DNA of 24,462 nucleotides, from assembly GCA_030842085.1 (NCBI GenBank), contig JAUUSE010000026.1:1-24462 (forward strand), given 5' to 3'. Source of the DNA: Timburyella sp030842085. Its GTDB lineage: Bacteria > Bacillota > Clostridia > Oscillospirales > Acutalibacteraceae. Below the pieces are notes generated by a model. The model saw nothing but the letters and a program-made list of their open reading frames with translations, had not been told where the DNA came from and did not search any database. Positions 16,250 to 24,423 of this stretch are shown here, in pieces. A program made the translations under genes and the position numbers. The stretch's first letter is position 1; every line of letters begins with the position of its first letter.

Positions 16250-17230
16250 TTGAAAAAACGAAGAAATATATTTTTATCAATTTTCTTCATATTCCTATCA
16301 TTCATACTGTTTTTGCCGATAAACGACCAGATTGAATCGCTTCCGGCAGCCGCAAACTTAGCTATAGCGGCAGCGGGCAGTGCCGTTATAATCTTTATTC
16401 TTTATAAAACGCGGCTGCTCAATGCTGTGTTCGACCTGTTAGAGACTATCAGCACAAATAAGCGGCTGATTTTGTCTCTCTCTAAGAACGATTTTAAGCA
16501 GAGGTTTGCTGGTTCATATTTTGGCGTTATATGGGCGTTTGTCCAGCCGATAGTCACCGTTATAATGTACAGCGTGGTTTTTCAGTTGTTGCTTAATCAG
16601 GGCGCCACGGTAGAAAACAATATACCGTATTCATTGTGGCTTATTTGCGGACTTGTGCCGTGGTTCTATTTTTCAGAAGCGTGGCTCGGCACCTGCAACA
16701 GTATGCTTGAATACAGCTTTCTTGTAAAAAAGGTTGTTTTTCGCGTCGATATTCTGCCGCTGGTAAAGGTTATATCGTCGTTTATAGTACACGCATTTTT
16801 TGCAGCGCTCATGCTGCTTGTCGCGGTTCTGTTTGGATATCCACCAGATTTGTACACGCTCCAGATATTCTATTATATATTCTGTTTGGTAATGCTTATT
16901 ACCATGTTGGGTATACTTACATCTGCAATAACGGTATTTTTCCGCGATTTTTCACAGCTGATAAACGTCCTGCTTCAGGTTGGAGTATGGTTAGTGCCTA
17001 TTATGTGGAATATAAACGGCAACCAGATTCCAGACGGACTTAAATGGATATTCAAATTTAATCCGCTGTATTATATAATAATGGGATACCGTGACGCTGT
17101 TGTGTATAAGCAGTGGTTTTGGGAGTCGCCCATGTTGACGCTTTATTTCTGGCTGTTTGTGGGACTTTTAGGGCTGTTTGCGATAAATCTGTTCAACAGG
17201 CTTAGGCCGCATTTTGCCGACGTATTATAG
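16250..17230 (+). CDS. ABC-2 type polysaccharide export permease (Wzm/TagG family)
   Basis: 326-residue membrane protein forming the channel half of a polysaccharide/teichoic-acid ABC exporter. Two N-terminal helices (about 6-26 and 32-52) precede the canonical core, which starts with the amphipathic entry LSKNDFKQRFAGSYFGVIWAFVQP. Further helices follow, including VIMYSVVFQLLL, SLWLICGLVPWFYFSEAWLG, VISSFIVHAFFAALMLLVAVLFG and YYIFCLVMLITMLGILTSAI. The end, FKFNPLYYIIMGYRDAVVY...LFNRLRPHFADVL, is typical of Wzm/TagG. The extra N-terminal helix pair makes it longer than the usual 260-270 residues. The start is TTG 16250, chosen because GGAGG (16238-16242) lies seven bases before it. The ATPase gene follows after 14 bases. 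Confidence 0.92.
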   Translation: MKKRRNIFLSIFFIFLSFILFLPINDQIESLPAAANLAIAAAGSAVIIFILYKTRLLNAVFDLLETISTNKRLILSLSKNDFKQRFAGSYFGVIWAFVQPIVTVIMYSVVFQLLLNQGATVENNIPYSLWLICGLVPWFYFSEAWLGTCNSMLEYSFLVKKVVFRVDILPLVKVISSFIVHAFFAALMLLVAVLFGYPPDLYTLQIFYYIFCLVMLITMLGILTSAITVFFRDFSQLINVLLQVGVWLVPIMWNINGNQIPDGLKWIFKFNPLYYIIMGYRDAVVYKQWFWESPMLTLYFWLFVGLLGLFAINLFNRLRPHFADVL

Positions 17231-17244
17231 ATTGGAATGAGCAT

Positions 17245-18513
17245 ATGCCGCAGATAATGATTGATGTTCAAAATGTATCAAAAGTATATAAAATATATGA
17301 CAAGCAGGGCGATAGGCTTAAGGACGCTTTATTCCCATTTACTAAAAGCCGTTATCATGAATTTGCCGCGCTTAACGGTATATCGTTTAAGGCTGAGAAG
17401 GGCGACGCCATAGGATTTTTGGGCAAAAACGGCTCGGGTAAATCAACACTGCTGAAGATAATCACCGGCGTGCTCAGCCCGTCGGGCGGCAGCGTTTCGG
17501 TAAACGGCAGAATTGCATCGATACTTGAGCTCGGCGCCGGTTTTAATCAGGAGTATACCGGAATAGAAAACATATATCTTAACGGCACCATAATGGGCTT
17601 TACTAAGGCAGAAATGGACAAAAAGCTGCAGAGCATTGTTGACTTTGCGGATATCGGCGACTTTATAAACCAGCCGGTTAAGATTTATTCCAGCGGTATG
17701 TTCGCGCGTCTGGCTTTTGCTGTTTCAATTAATGTCGAGCCGGATATACTTATAATAGACGAAGTGCTGGCGGTCGGCGACGCACGGTTTCAGACAAAGT
17801 GTATCAACAAATTAAAGCAGCTTAAGGACATGGGCACGACAATACTATTTGTTTCGCATGCGTCGGAGCAGGTGAAGCGTTTCTGCAACCGCGCCATATG
17901 GATAAAAGAGGGGAAAATAGAGGCGGAAGGCCTCTCCAGCGAAATTGTTGATATTTATGAATCTTGGCTTCTTTTCGGAAAACAGACGGAGATAAAAACA
18001 GAGAGCGAGGAGCTGCCTGAGCTCCCGCAGAAAAAGGAAAAGGGCAAAAGGGAAGAGACGATAAAAGCTGAAAAGGCGGACGATGAGTTTAAACTGCCGG
18101 ATGATAAAAGCATACTTGCGCGAATAGTGGACGTTGAGATTAACAAGACGGTGTTCCACACTTTTGACAAGTTGTCTGTCGATATAACCTACGATATATA
18201 TGAAGAAGAGATAAAGGACTTTTTGGTGGGTGCGGCTATTTACTCCGCCGACCATAACGACTATATATTCGGACCAAACACCTATCTTGAGAAAACGGAT
18301 GTGCCAAAAAAGCGCGGCCGTCACAAGGTGAGATATACAATACCGAGCCTTCAGCTTATAAAGGGCGCCTTTACAATAGACGCCGGAATTTTCAACAATG
18401 AAGGCATGGTAACAATCGATTATAAGACGGCGGCTGCCGACTTTGAGGTTACAAATGAATATTTTTCCGAAGGACTTGTATATATGAAGCATGAATGGGA
18501 AGTGATCAAATGA
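17245..18513 (+). CDS. Polysaccharide export ATPase with C-terminal cargo domain (Wzt/TagH family)
   Basis: 422-residue ATPase that drives glycan export through the permease encoded just upstream. The nucleotide-binding domain (about 1-235) has Walker A GFLGKNGSGKSTLL near 58-70, signature YSSGMFARLAFAVS near 148, Walker B PDILIIDEVLAVGD near 166 and the switch histidine in FVSHASEQ. A charged Glu/Lys-rich linker (about 245-280) leads to a C-terminal beta-sandwich (about 285-420; VGAAIYSADHNDYIFGPNT, RYTIPSLQLIKGAFTIDAGIF), which matches the Wzt_C fold. In O9a-type systems this domain reads the modified end of the chain before export. The next gene overlaps this stop as ATGA at 18510-18513, so the methyltransferase is translationally coupled. 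Confidence 0.92.
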   Translation: MPQIMIDVQNVSKVYKIYDKQGDRLKDALFPFTKSRYHEFAALNGISFKAEKGDAIGFLGKNGSGKSTLLKIITGVLSPSGGSVSVNGRIASILELGAGFNQEYTGIENIYLNGTIMGFTKAEMDKKLQSIVDFADIGDFINQPVKIYSSGMFARLAFAVSINVEPDILIIDEVLAVGDARFQTKCINKLKQLKDMGTTILFVSHASEQVKRFCNRAIWIKEGKIEAEGLSSEIVDIYESWLLFGKQTEIKTESEELPELPQKKEKGKREETIKAEKADDEFKLPDDKSILARIVDVEINKTVFHTFDKLSVDITYDIYEEEIKDFLVGAAIYSADHNDYIFGPNTYLEKTDVPKKRGRHKVRYTIPSLQLIKGAFTIDAGIFNNEGMVTIDYKTAAADFEVTNEYFSEGLVYMKHEWEVIK

Positions 18514-19913
18514 AGATACCGTTTGACCAATACCAGCGCTACAAAAATACGCAGAAAATAATAGATTCTGTGCGCCGAGACGGCGAACGCTTTAAAATAC
18601 TTGAGGTGGGCGCAAACGAGCACAGAAATCTTGAGCATTTTTTGCCGGATGACGATATAAAATATCTTGATATAAAGCTGTCGGACGAGTGTATCAACAG
18701 TCCTCAATATATTTTGGGTGATGCAACGGATATGCAGTTTGATGACAATTATTTTGATATAATTGTTGCGCTGGATGTATATGAGCATATTCCGCCGGAG
18801 CGCAGGGAAAACTTTTTAAGCGAGATAAATCGCGTATGTAAGAATAATTTTATTATATGCGCGCCTATGCAAAGCGAGCGGATACAACGGGCGGAGGAGC
18901 GCGTAAACGAAGTATATAAGACGATAAACAGCAAGGATTTTATATGGCTTAAGGAGCATTCTGACAATGTCCTGCCAAGCCTTGATTGGACAAAGGAATT
19001 TTTTAAAGAGAATAATATAAAATTTAAGTCGTTTTGCCATGGTACGCTGGAAATATGGGAGATACTGATGTCTATAACATTTTTCTCCACGCTTTATCCC
19101 CAAACTTATTCGTACCGTATAATGATAGATGAGTTTTACAACGACGAAATTTTTGAAAACGATTATAACGATGAAGATTTTTACCGCGCATTTTTTGTGG
19201 GTGAAAAGTCGAGATCGTTTGATATAAGCAGTATTATAAAAGAGCAGCAGGACACATCTTGGAGATATAGTCTGAATATATTAAAAGACAATTTTTTCAA
19301 TCTGCTTAATATAACCTGCTTCAGGCACAGAGACGCGAAATATTTTGCCGAGCTTTTTTACGACACTGGCAGCGGCTTCAGTCAGGTTGACAGGCTTGAG
19401 GCGATGCTGAATATAGACGGGCACGGATATTTCAGCATAGGTAAAAAGTTCAGCTTAAGCAAAATAAGCGGAATAAAGCGGCTGAGATTTGATCCGGTGA
19501 ACAGCAGCTGCGTTATTGACGGCATAAGCGTGACGGCGACAAGGCAAAGCGGAGAGATAGTAGATTTACTTACAAAGGCTAAATACGGGTTTAAAACTAT
19601 ATCAGGAAAAACTGTTTTTATCAGCAATGACCCGCAAATACTGCTCGATGCTGTTGATGAAAGCGATCCGATAGTTGAGGTCGACGTTTCAATGAGTGGA
19701 ACGGTGTATGATAATCTACCGGATTATTTAATTGACGCATATGAAAGCGATATGGCTAATCTTAAAAATAAATTGGCCAAAGAGAAAATGAAGAATATGG
19801 AGCTTAAATCCAAAGTAACGGCGCTACAGCGCTTTGAAGATGAAGTCAAGTCATCTGTGTTCTTTAAGTTTAAAAAAGTTAAGACTGAGAAAAAAAAGAA
19901 GAGAAAAAATTAA
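18510..19913 (+). CDS. SAM-dependent methyltransferase with C-terminal coiled coil
   Basis: 467 residues from ATG 18510, which overlaps the preceding stop (ATGA). The frame extends to an ATG at 18495, but the overlap form and the nearby GGGAAGTGA favour 18510. The N-terminal class I methyltransferase domain (about 28-150) has motif I ILEVGANEH, an acidic YLDIK strand, GDATDMQF and FDIIVALDVYEHIPPERR, followed by NNFIICAPM. The middle (about 180-400) is not recognised. Residues about 410-455 form a coiled coil (NLKNKLAKEKMKNMELKSKV), and the protein ends in a strongly basic tail (KKVKTEKKKKRKN). Being coupled to a Wzt with a cargo domain, it may methylate the end of the exported glycan. The methyltransferase-coiled coil order recalls the chain-length ruler WbdD, though no kinase domain was recognised. 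The target is inferred. Confidence 0.8.
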   Translation: MKIPFDQYQRYKNTQKIIDSVRRDGERFKILEVGANEHRNLEHFLPDDDIKYLDIKLSDECINSPQYILGDATDMQFDDNYFDIIVALDVYEHIPPERRENFLSEINRVCKNNFIICAPMQSERIQRAEERVNEVYKTINSKDFIWLKEHSDNVLPSLDWTKEFFKENNIKFKSFCHGTLEIWEILMSITFFSTLYPQTYSYRIMIDEFYNDEIFENDYNDEDFYRAFFVGEKSRSFDISSIIKEQQDTSWRYSLNILKDNFFNLLNITCFRHRDAKYFAELFYDTGSGFSQVDRLEAMLNIDGHGYFSIGKKFSLSKISGIKRLRFDPVNSSCVIDGISVTATRQSGEIVDLLTKAKYGFKTISGKTVFISNDPQILLDAVDESDPIVEVDVSMSGTVYDNLPDYLIDAYESDMANLKNKLAKEKMKNMELKSKVTALQRFEDEVKSSVFFKFKKVKTEKKKKRKN

Positions 19914-19926
19914 TATATCTATGTCT

Positions 19927-19979
19927 ATACGCTGCAATATAAATATTGCAGCGTATGATTTTATAATTATTTTTTATTG
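19927..19979 (+). terminator. Intrinsic terminator of the glycan export operon
   Basis: A perfect 14-base inverted repeat, ATACGCTGCAATAT (19927-19940) and ATATTGCAGCGTAT (19943-19956), is followed by a T-rich tract ending in TTTTTT. It begins 13 bases after the methyltransferase stop. Confidence 0.85.
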
Positions 19980-20362
19980 TACTAAATTTATTAAATGCTT
20001 TTTGATTATTACTTTTGCTTTCAGTATTATTTGTTATTTTAGCGGATTATTTAAACAAAAATATTGAGTGCGCTGCCACTCTAAAATATTGCAGTTAACC
20101 TGAAAACGGTAATTTTCTATATATTATACGGAATTTATAAAGATAATTTGTTTATATGTCGAATATATGATATAATATCTTAAATAATATAAAAACTAAA
20201 GCTTAGGTTATGCTTTGTAAGCCTTAAAATACTATTTATTTAAATTTTAAGGAAATATACAGTGAAATTGAGTATATAAGTTTTTATTATAAGTAATATA
20301 TAAATTAAAGAGTGTGGCAGTGCGCTGAATATTTAGAACATAAATCTATGCTGGGGGTTAGT
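19980..20362. other. AT-rich spacer with a promoter for the GH2-like gene
   Basis: No gene is supported here. A small hairpin GAGTG-CGCTGC-CACTC (20066-20081) is flanked by AATATT on both sides. A related string, GAGTGTGGCAGTGCGCTGAATATT, occurs at about 20310 in two overlapping pieces, GAGTGTGGCAG and GCAGTGCGCTGAATATT. The promoter is listed separately. Confidence 0.45.
20148..20176 (+). promoter_or_regulatory. Promoter for the GH2-like gene
   Basis: TTGTTT (20148-20153), 17 bases, TATAAT (20171-20176), with a TG one base before the -10 (extended -10). The leader would be about 180 bases long to the preferred start. Confidence 0.7.
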
Positions 20363-23188
20363 ATGCACGGTATATATAATTGCCATGAGGATTGTCAGGT
20401 AATAAGCAGGAATATATGCAGACCAAGGTCATATTATATTCCATATGGCTCATATCTTGACGCTGTTGAAAGGCCTAAGGAGAAGTCCGATAGGCTGATA
20501 AACCTTGCCGGAAGCTGGAATTATAAGATGTACGGTGACATACGTGACGTACCTGATATGTCGTCAGAGACGGCAAAAGGAAAAGTATACGGTAAAAATA
20601 TTACACTCCCGTCTAATGTAGAGACGGCAAAATTAGATATCCCACAGGCAAACGAAGCATACCCTTTCCCGTGCGATATACCATATACGGCGCCGGTTAA
20701 CCCGGCAGCGGTGTTTATGCGCGACTTTTATGTTGACGAGCAATTTGACGGATTTAAAAAATACTTTGTATGTGAGGGCGGCTCACCGTATTATCTTTTT
20801 GTAAACGGGCATTTTGCCGGCTATACACAGGGCCGATGCAAATTAAGCGAATTTGATATAAGCTCGTTTGTAAATACGGGTAAAAACAGCATATGTATTG
20901 TGACGTTAAAATACGCAGATTCGTCGTATTTAGAATGTCAGGATATGATTAGTTTATGGGGCATATTTGGCGATATTTATATACTCGCCAGGCCAAAGGG
21001 CCATATTATAGACTATAAAATAACTACTAAGCTGGCCAACGCTATGCGCGGCGCAAATATCTATGTAAATGTAAAGTCAATTTTGTCTGACGGAATAAAT
21101 ATTACAATAATAGACCCAAACGGCGAAGCGGTGGAATCAAAACCCGCCAACGAAGACGGCATGGCGGAATTTTATATTGAAACCCCATATATTTGGAGCG
21201 CTGAAAGCCCAGATTTGTACACCGTCGTTATAAGCCAGAGCGGCGAGTACATTGCCGCAAAGACGGGGATAAGGGATATAGAAATAGAAAATGGAATATT
21301 AAAAATAAATAACCGCATTGTCAAGCTTAAGGGGGTTGTTTTTAATCCTGTTAGTCCCGTAAGCGGATATGCCATGACGGCGGAAGAGATGCACAACAGT
21401 CTTATCCACATGAAAAAGAACAACATAAACGCCGTAAAATTTAATCAGCCGCCGTTGCCGGTAATGCTTCAGCTTTGTGACAGTATAGGCATGTATGTGA
21501 TTAACGACACCGGCATCGACTGTTCGTTTATGCCTGAAGGAATGGATGCTTCGGAAATTCCCGTTTTGCGCGAAGCGTATATTGATAGAACAAAATGTAT
21601 GTATGAGCGTGATAAAAACAGTGCAAGCGTGATTATATGGTCATTAGGGCGCAATGCCGGCGAGGGCGGTAGTTTAAAAGCCTGCGGCGATTATTTAAAG
21701 CAGCATGATAATCGTCCTGTTATGTATGAGGGCGATAATTACGACATTGCGGGAGTATATTCTGAGCAGGCGGCCGAGGATATTCAAAATATCAAGCCGA
21801 TGCCGGTAATAGTGTGCTCATTTACACATAACGCAAAGCGCATGTGGGAAAGGGTTATGGCTTATGACGGCTTGTCCGGCGCATTTTTTAACGAATGGTG
21901 CGAGACAGGCATTAAAATAACATCCAATGGGAAAAATATTTATTATACAGAGTCTTCACTAAGCGCTAAAGACGGCAAGCTTGCGTGTAAGACGTTTCTT
22001 ATATCCTGCACGGGCTATGAAATGCCTATGCTGAGAGATATAAAGAACGTCTATGCTCCGGTAAGAGTGGAACCTATTGACCTTTCGTGCGGGAGGTTTA
22101 AAGTTTATAATTTATATGATTTTGTCTATTTGTCGCGGCTTGAGCTGTTTTACGAAATTTCGCGCGACGGCAAGATGATGGAAAGCAAAAGTGTAGGCAC
22201 TTTGACAATCCCGCCGCAAAAATCACAGGAAATTGACATAGGCTACTTCCTGCCGGACGGCGGAGACTGCTATGTGCGGTGCGTTTTCAAGCAAGCGGGT
22301 GAATCTGCATGGGCGCCATATGGACATGAGATGGCCTTTACACAATTTAAGCTGCCGTGCGAAGAGATTAAGCCGGTACAAATTATGGAATATACCGCAG
22401 TTAAGACAGAAGAAGATGAAAAGTATATAACCTTTACGGGTGATGAGTTTAAATATAAATTCAGCAAATATACTGGACTTATTAACGATATATCAGTAAA
22501 TGGTAAAAGCTTTACAACATTTCCGTTGTGTCTTACGGCCAAAACCGTATCGGGAATTAAGGCAGGCACAAGGCTTTATCACTATGACTATGACGCTGAC
22601 GATGCAAATATAAAAATAAAAGCGGCGCTTTCGCTTTGTGCAGACGGGTATGTGCCGTTTGCAGAGGTGGAAGCGGAATATTCCATAATCAGTACAGGCG
22701 ATATGGACATGCTTTTTAAAGTTTCATCGCTGGACAACAGCGAGAGAATAACCAAGTTTGGGATTAAAATACCGGCTGCGCAAGAATTTATAAATGCTGA
22801 ATATTTCGCATACGGTCCGGGCATAAATACGGCTGAGATGAAATCGGGAGCGGTGTTTGGTAATTTTGTTACAAATGCGTCCAAAATGACGAAAGAGAGC
22901 ATAATATGTCGCAGACCTCCGCACCGATACGGCGCCAAATGGGCCGGCATATATGACGAGAGCCGCATTGGTATGCTGATATGCGGAGAATTTATTTTCG
23001 GCTTTTTAAAAGATGATGAGACAAATACTGCTTATGCCGGGTATATACAGGACGGCTTAAAAAATGAATTAGACAGCAGCTTTGAATTTCATTTGTTATT
23101 GCGTCCTATTAAGCCGGATGGACGCAAGCTTAGTGAAATATCGAATATGGCATATAAAATGTACGGCGGATATCAGATTAGTCTTTAA
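20363..23188 (+). CDS. LacZ-fold glycoside hydrolase family 2 protein lacking both catalytic glutamates (probable pseudoenzyme)
   Basis: 941 residues, no signal peptide, so cytoplasmic. The full LacZ layout is present: sugar-binding domain (about 45-190, ...FVNGHFAGYTQG...LSEFDISSF...YLECQDM...GIFGDI), Ig-like domain, TIM barrel (about 313-540), second Ig-like region, and the beta-galactosidase small-chain domain (about 676-935, FTGDEFKYKFSKYTGLI, YFAYGP). Key sites are changed. The acid/base motif WSLGNES reads WSLGRNA, with Asn431 in place of Glu. The nucleophile motif CEYAH reads CSFTH, with Ser486 in place of Glu. The NRHxHHP loop reads FNPVSP, and the QDS aspartate is lost. Normal hydrolysis is therefore not expected; sugar sensing or binding is possible. 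The frame extends to a GTG at 20312. ATG 20363 is preferred because GGGGG lies five bases before it. The reading frame is intact, which argues against simple decay. Confidence 0.85.
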   Translation: MHGIYNCHEDCQVISRNICRPRSYYIPYGSYLDAVERPKEKSDRLINLAGSWNYKMYGDIRDVPDMSSETAKGKVYGKNITLPSNVETAKLDIPQANEAYPFPCDIPYTAPVNPAAVFMRDFYVDEQFDGFKKYFVCEGGSPYYLFVNGHFAGYTQGRCKLSEFDISSFVNTGKNSICIVTLKYADSSYLECQDMISLWGIFGDIYILARPKGHIIDYKITTKLANAMRGANIYVNVKSILSDGINITIIDPNGEAVESKPANEDGMAEFYIETPYIWSAESPDLYTVVISQSGEYIAAKTGIRDIEIENGILKINNRIVKLKGVVFNPVSPVSGYAMTAEEMHNSLIHMKKNNINAVKFNQPPLPVMLQLCDSIGMYVINDTGIDCSFMPEGMDASEIPVLREAYIDRTKCMYERDKNSASVIIWSLGRNAGEGGSLKACGDYLKQHDNRPVMYEGDNYDIAGVYSEQAAEDIQNIKPMPVIVCSFTHNAKRMWERVMAYDGLSGAFFNEWCETGIKITSNGKNIYYTESSLSAKDGKLACKTFLISCTGYEMPMLRDIKNVYAPVRVEPIDLSCGRFKVYNLYDFVYLSRLELFYEISRDGKMMESKSVGTLTIPPQKSQEIDIGYFLPDGGDCYVRCVFKQAGESAWAPYGHEMAFTQFKLPCEEIKPVQIMEYTAVKTEEDEKYITFTGDEFKYKFSKYTGLINDISVNGKSFTTFPLCLTAKTVSGIKAGTRLYHYDYDADDANIKIKAALSLCADGYVPFAEVEAEYSIISTGDMDMLFKVSSLDNSERITKFGIKIPAAQEFINAEYFAYGPGINTAEMKSGAVFGNFVTNASKMTKESIICRRPPHRYGAKWAGIYDESRIGMLICGEFIFGFLKDDETNTAYAGYIQDGLKNELDSSFEFHLLLRPIKPDGRKLSEISNMAYKMYGGYQISL

Positions 23189-23217
23189 TTTAAAATAAAT
23201 ATTTATGAGGTGGAATT

Positions 23218-23760
23218 TTGAACATTTGGCATGACATGAATCCCGAAAAAATTACGGCAGATGAGTTTTACGCTGTAATCGAGATTGAAAAGGGCGGGAA
23301 AAATAAATACGAGCTTGACAAGGACACCGGAATGCTTAAGCTTGACAGGGTGCTTTATACTTCGACGCACTATCCGGCAAACTACGGCTTTATTCCGCGC
23401 ACGTGGGCGGAAGATAACGACCCATTGGATGTTTTAGTGCTGTGCTCTGAGAGTATTCAGCCAATGACGCTTGTAAGCTGCAAGCCAATAGGTGTTATAA
23501 GGATGAACGATCAGGGCGAGCTTGATGAGAAAATAATAGCGGTATGCATAAGCGATCCGTTTTACAACGGATATGAGGACATTTCGCAGCTTCCGTCGCA
23601 TATAGACAATGAAATGCGGCATTTCTTTGAGGTATATAAAACATTAGAGAATAAAGATACGACTGTTCAGGTAATAGAAGGTCGAGATCAGGCAAAAGAG
23701 GTTATTAATAAAGCAATAGACGCTTATAAACGGCTTTTTGCAGACGGTAAAAATATTTAG
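23218..23760 (+). CDS. ppa: Inorganic pyrophosphatase, family I
   Basis: 180-residue cytoplasmic enzyme that hydrolyses pyrophosphate to phosphate and so pulls forward biosynthetic reactions such as nucleotide-sugar formation. Family I residues are in place: EIEKGGKNKYELDK near the N-terminus, YPANYGFIPRTW, and the metal-binding DNDPLDVLVL, followed by GVIRMNDQGELDEKIIAV and a C-terminal helix after VQVIEGRDQAKEVI. The length is normal. The start is TTG 23218, seven bases after GAGG (23207-23210). It lies 29 bases after the GH2-like gene with no promoter or terminator between, so the two are probably co-transcribed. The strong hairpin at 23835 would end this transcript. Confidence 0.96.
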   Translation: MNIWHDMNPEKITADEFYAVIEIEKGGKNKYELDKDTGMLKLDRVLYTSTHYPANYGFIPRTWAEDNDPLDVLVLCSESIQPMTLVSCKPIGVIRMNDQGELDEKIIAVCISDPFYNGYEDISQLPSHIDNEMRHFFEVYKTLENKDTTVQVIEGRDQAKEVINKAIDAYKRLFADGKNI

Positions 23761-23834
23761 CCATGATTTTTAGCTCGATGTTTAAATTATAATATAAGCA
23801 TTTATTATTACAAAGCAAATATTTTATAATAAAG

Positions 23835-23917
23835 AATCCCTGCACGAGCATAGAAAACATAGTAAGCGTTAATCGCTATAAATGTTTTATCGTAGCTCGT
23901 TTAAGCAGGGATTTTTT
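23835..23917 (+). terminator. Long interrupted hairpin with T-run after ppa
   Basis: The outer arms AATCCCTGC (23835-23843) and GCAGGGATT (23905-23913) are continued inward by ACGAGC/GCTCGT (23844-23849 and 23895-23900), then ATAGAAAACAT/ATGTTTTAT with bulges, and an inner AGCG/CGCT loop. ATTTTTTGTTT follows on the + strand. It serves as a terminator but is longer than needed for one. Confidence 0.8.
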
Positions 23918-23922
23918 GTTTA

Positions 23923-24051
23923 TCAGATATTTATTGATATAACATAAATCTTTATAAAAGGCGATGAAAGCATAGCTTTATTAATTGCTTTTATTGCGGC
24001 GTCTGCCGAAAATAAAGCGATATTAAGCGCTTCGTTTTCGACCATATTCAT
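23923..24051 (-). CDS. Possible 42-residue small protein
   Basis: A short minus-strand frame, MNMVENEALNIALFSADAAI... ending ...YVISINI. It has an alanine-rich, protein-like composition and lies downstream of the XRE regulator on the same strand. No ribosome binding site is visible before the ATG at 24051 (a second ATG lies two codons in). It could be a chance frame, and no family is recognised. Confidence 0.22.
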   Translation of the reverse strand: MNMVENEALNIALFSADAAIKAINKAMLSSPFIKIYVISINI

Positions 24052-24105
24052 CGTCGGAAATTTGTGCTTTAGTTGGTTTTATTATGAGACATAACCATTT
24101 TATGA

Positions 24106-24408
24106 TCAGCTGTTTAATAAAGTCTCAAGAAATTCATATATTATCTTTATCTCATAAGATTTTTTGCTTTTCAGTTCTTCTGCAAGTTTTGACGCTTCTT
24201 CTGTCAGCGCTGTTTTAGATGAATCTAATAATAAGTAGTTGGGTGAAACTTCAAGTATATCGCATATTTTAATTAAGGTATCAAGTCTGGTAAGAGCATT
24301 ATCGCTTTCAATCATTGAGATTGTTTTTTCATTTAAGCCCACAAGGTCACCAAGCTCTTGCTGTGTCAGACCTTTTGCCTTTCGTGCCGATTTAATTCTT
24401 TTACCCAT
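24106..24408 (-). CDS. XRE-family helix-turn-helix regulator
   Basis: 100-residue DNA-binding protein. Residues 3-57 form a Cro/C1-type helix-turn-helix: RIKSARKAKGLTQQELGDLV, then GLNEKTISMIESDNALTRLDTLIKICDILEV and SPNYLL. The C-terminal 40 residues are a charged helix (EEASKLAEELKSKKSYEIKII) that may mediate dimerisation. Such single-domain regulators are often of phage, mobile-element or stress-response origin, and the target cannot be inferred. The ATG at 24408 has only a weak upstream AGG, and a short frame on the same strand ends 15 bases before it, so it may be the second gene of an operon running in from the right. Confidence 0.88.
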   Translation of the reverse strand: MGKRIKSARKAKGLTQQELGDLVGLNEKTISMIESDNALTRLDTLIKICDILEVSPNYLLLDSSKTALTEEASKLAEELKSKKSYEIKIIYEFLETLLNS

Positions 24409-24423
24409 TCAGCGTAGCCTAAT

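Noticed and set aside
17845..18492. 215-codon minus-strand frame over the Wzt gene
   Set aside because: It overlaps the conserved ATPase and cargo domains; its composition is that of a shadow frame and it has no start signals.
19834..20067. 77-codon + strand frame at the end of the methyltransferase
   Set aside because: It overlaps the coding end and runs through the strong terminator; its tail is AT-driven Ile/Phe sequence.
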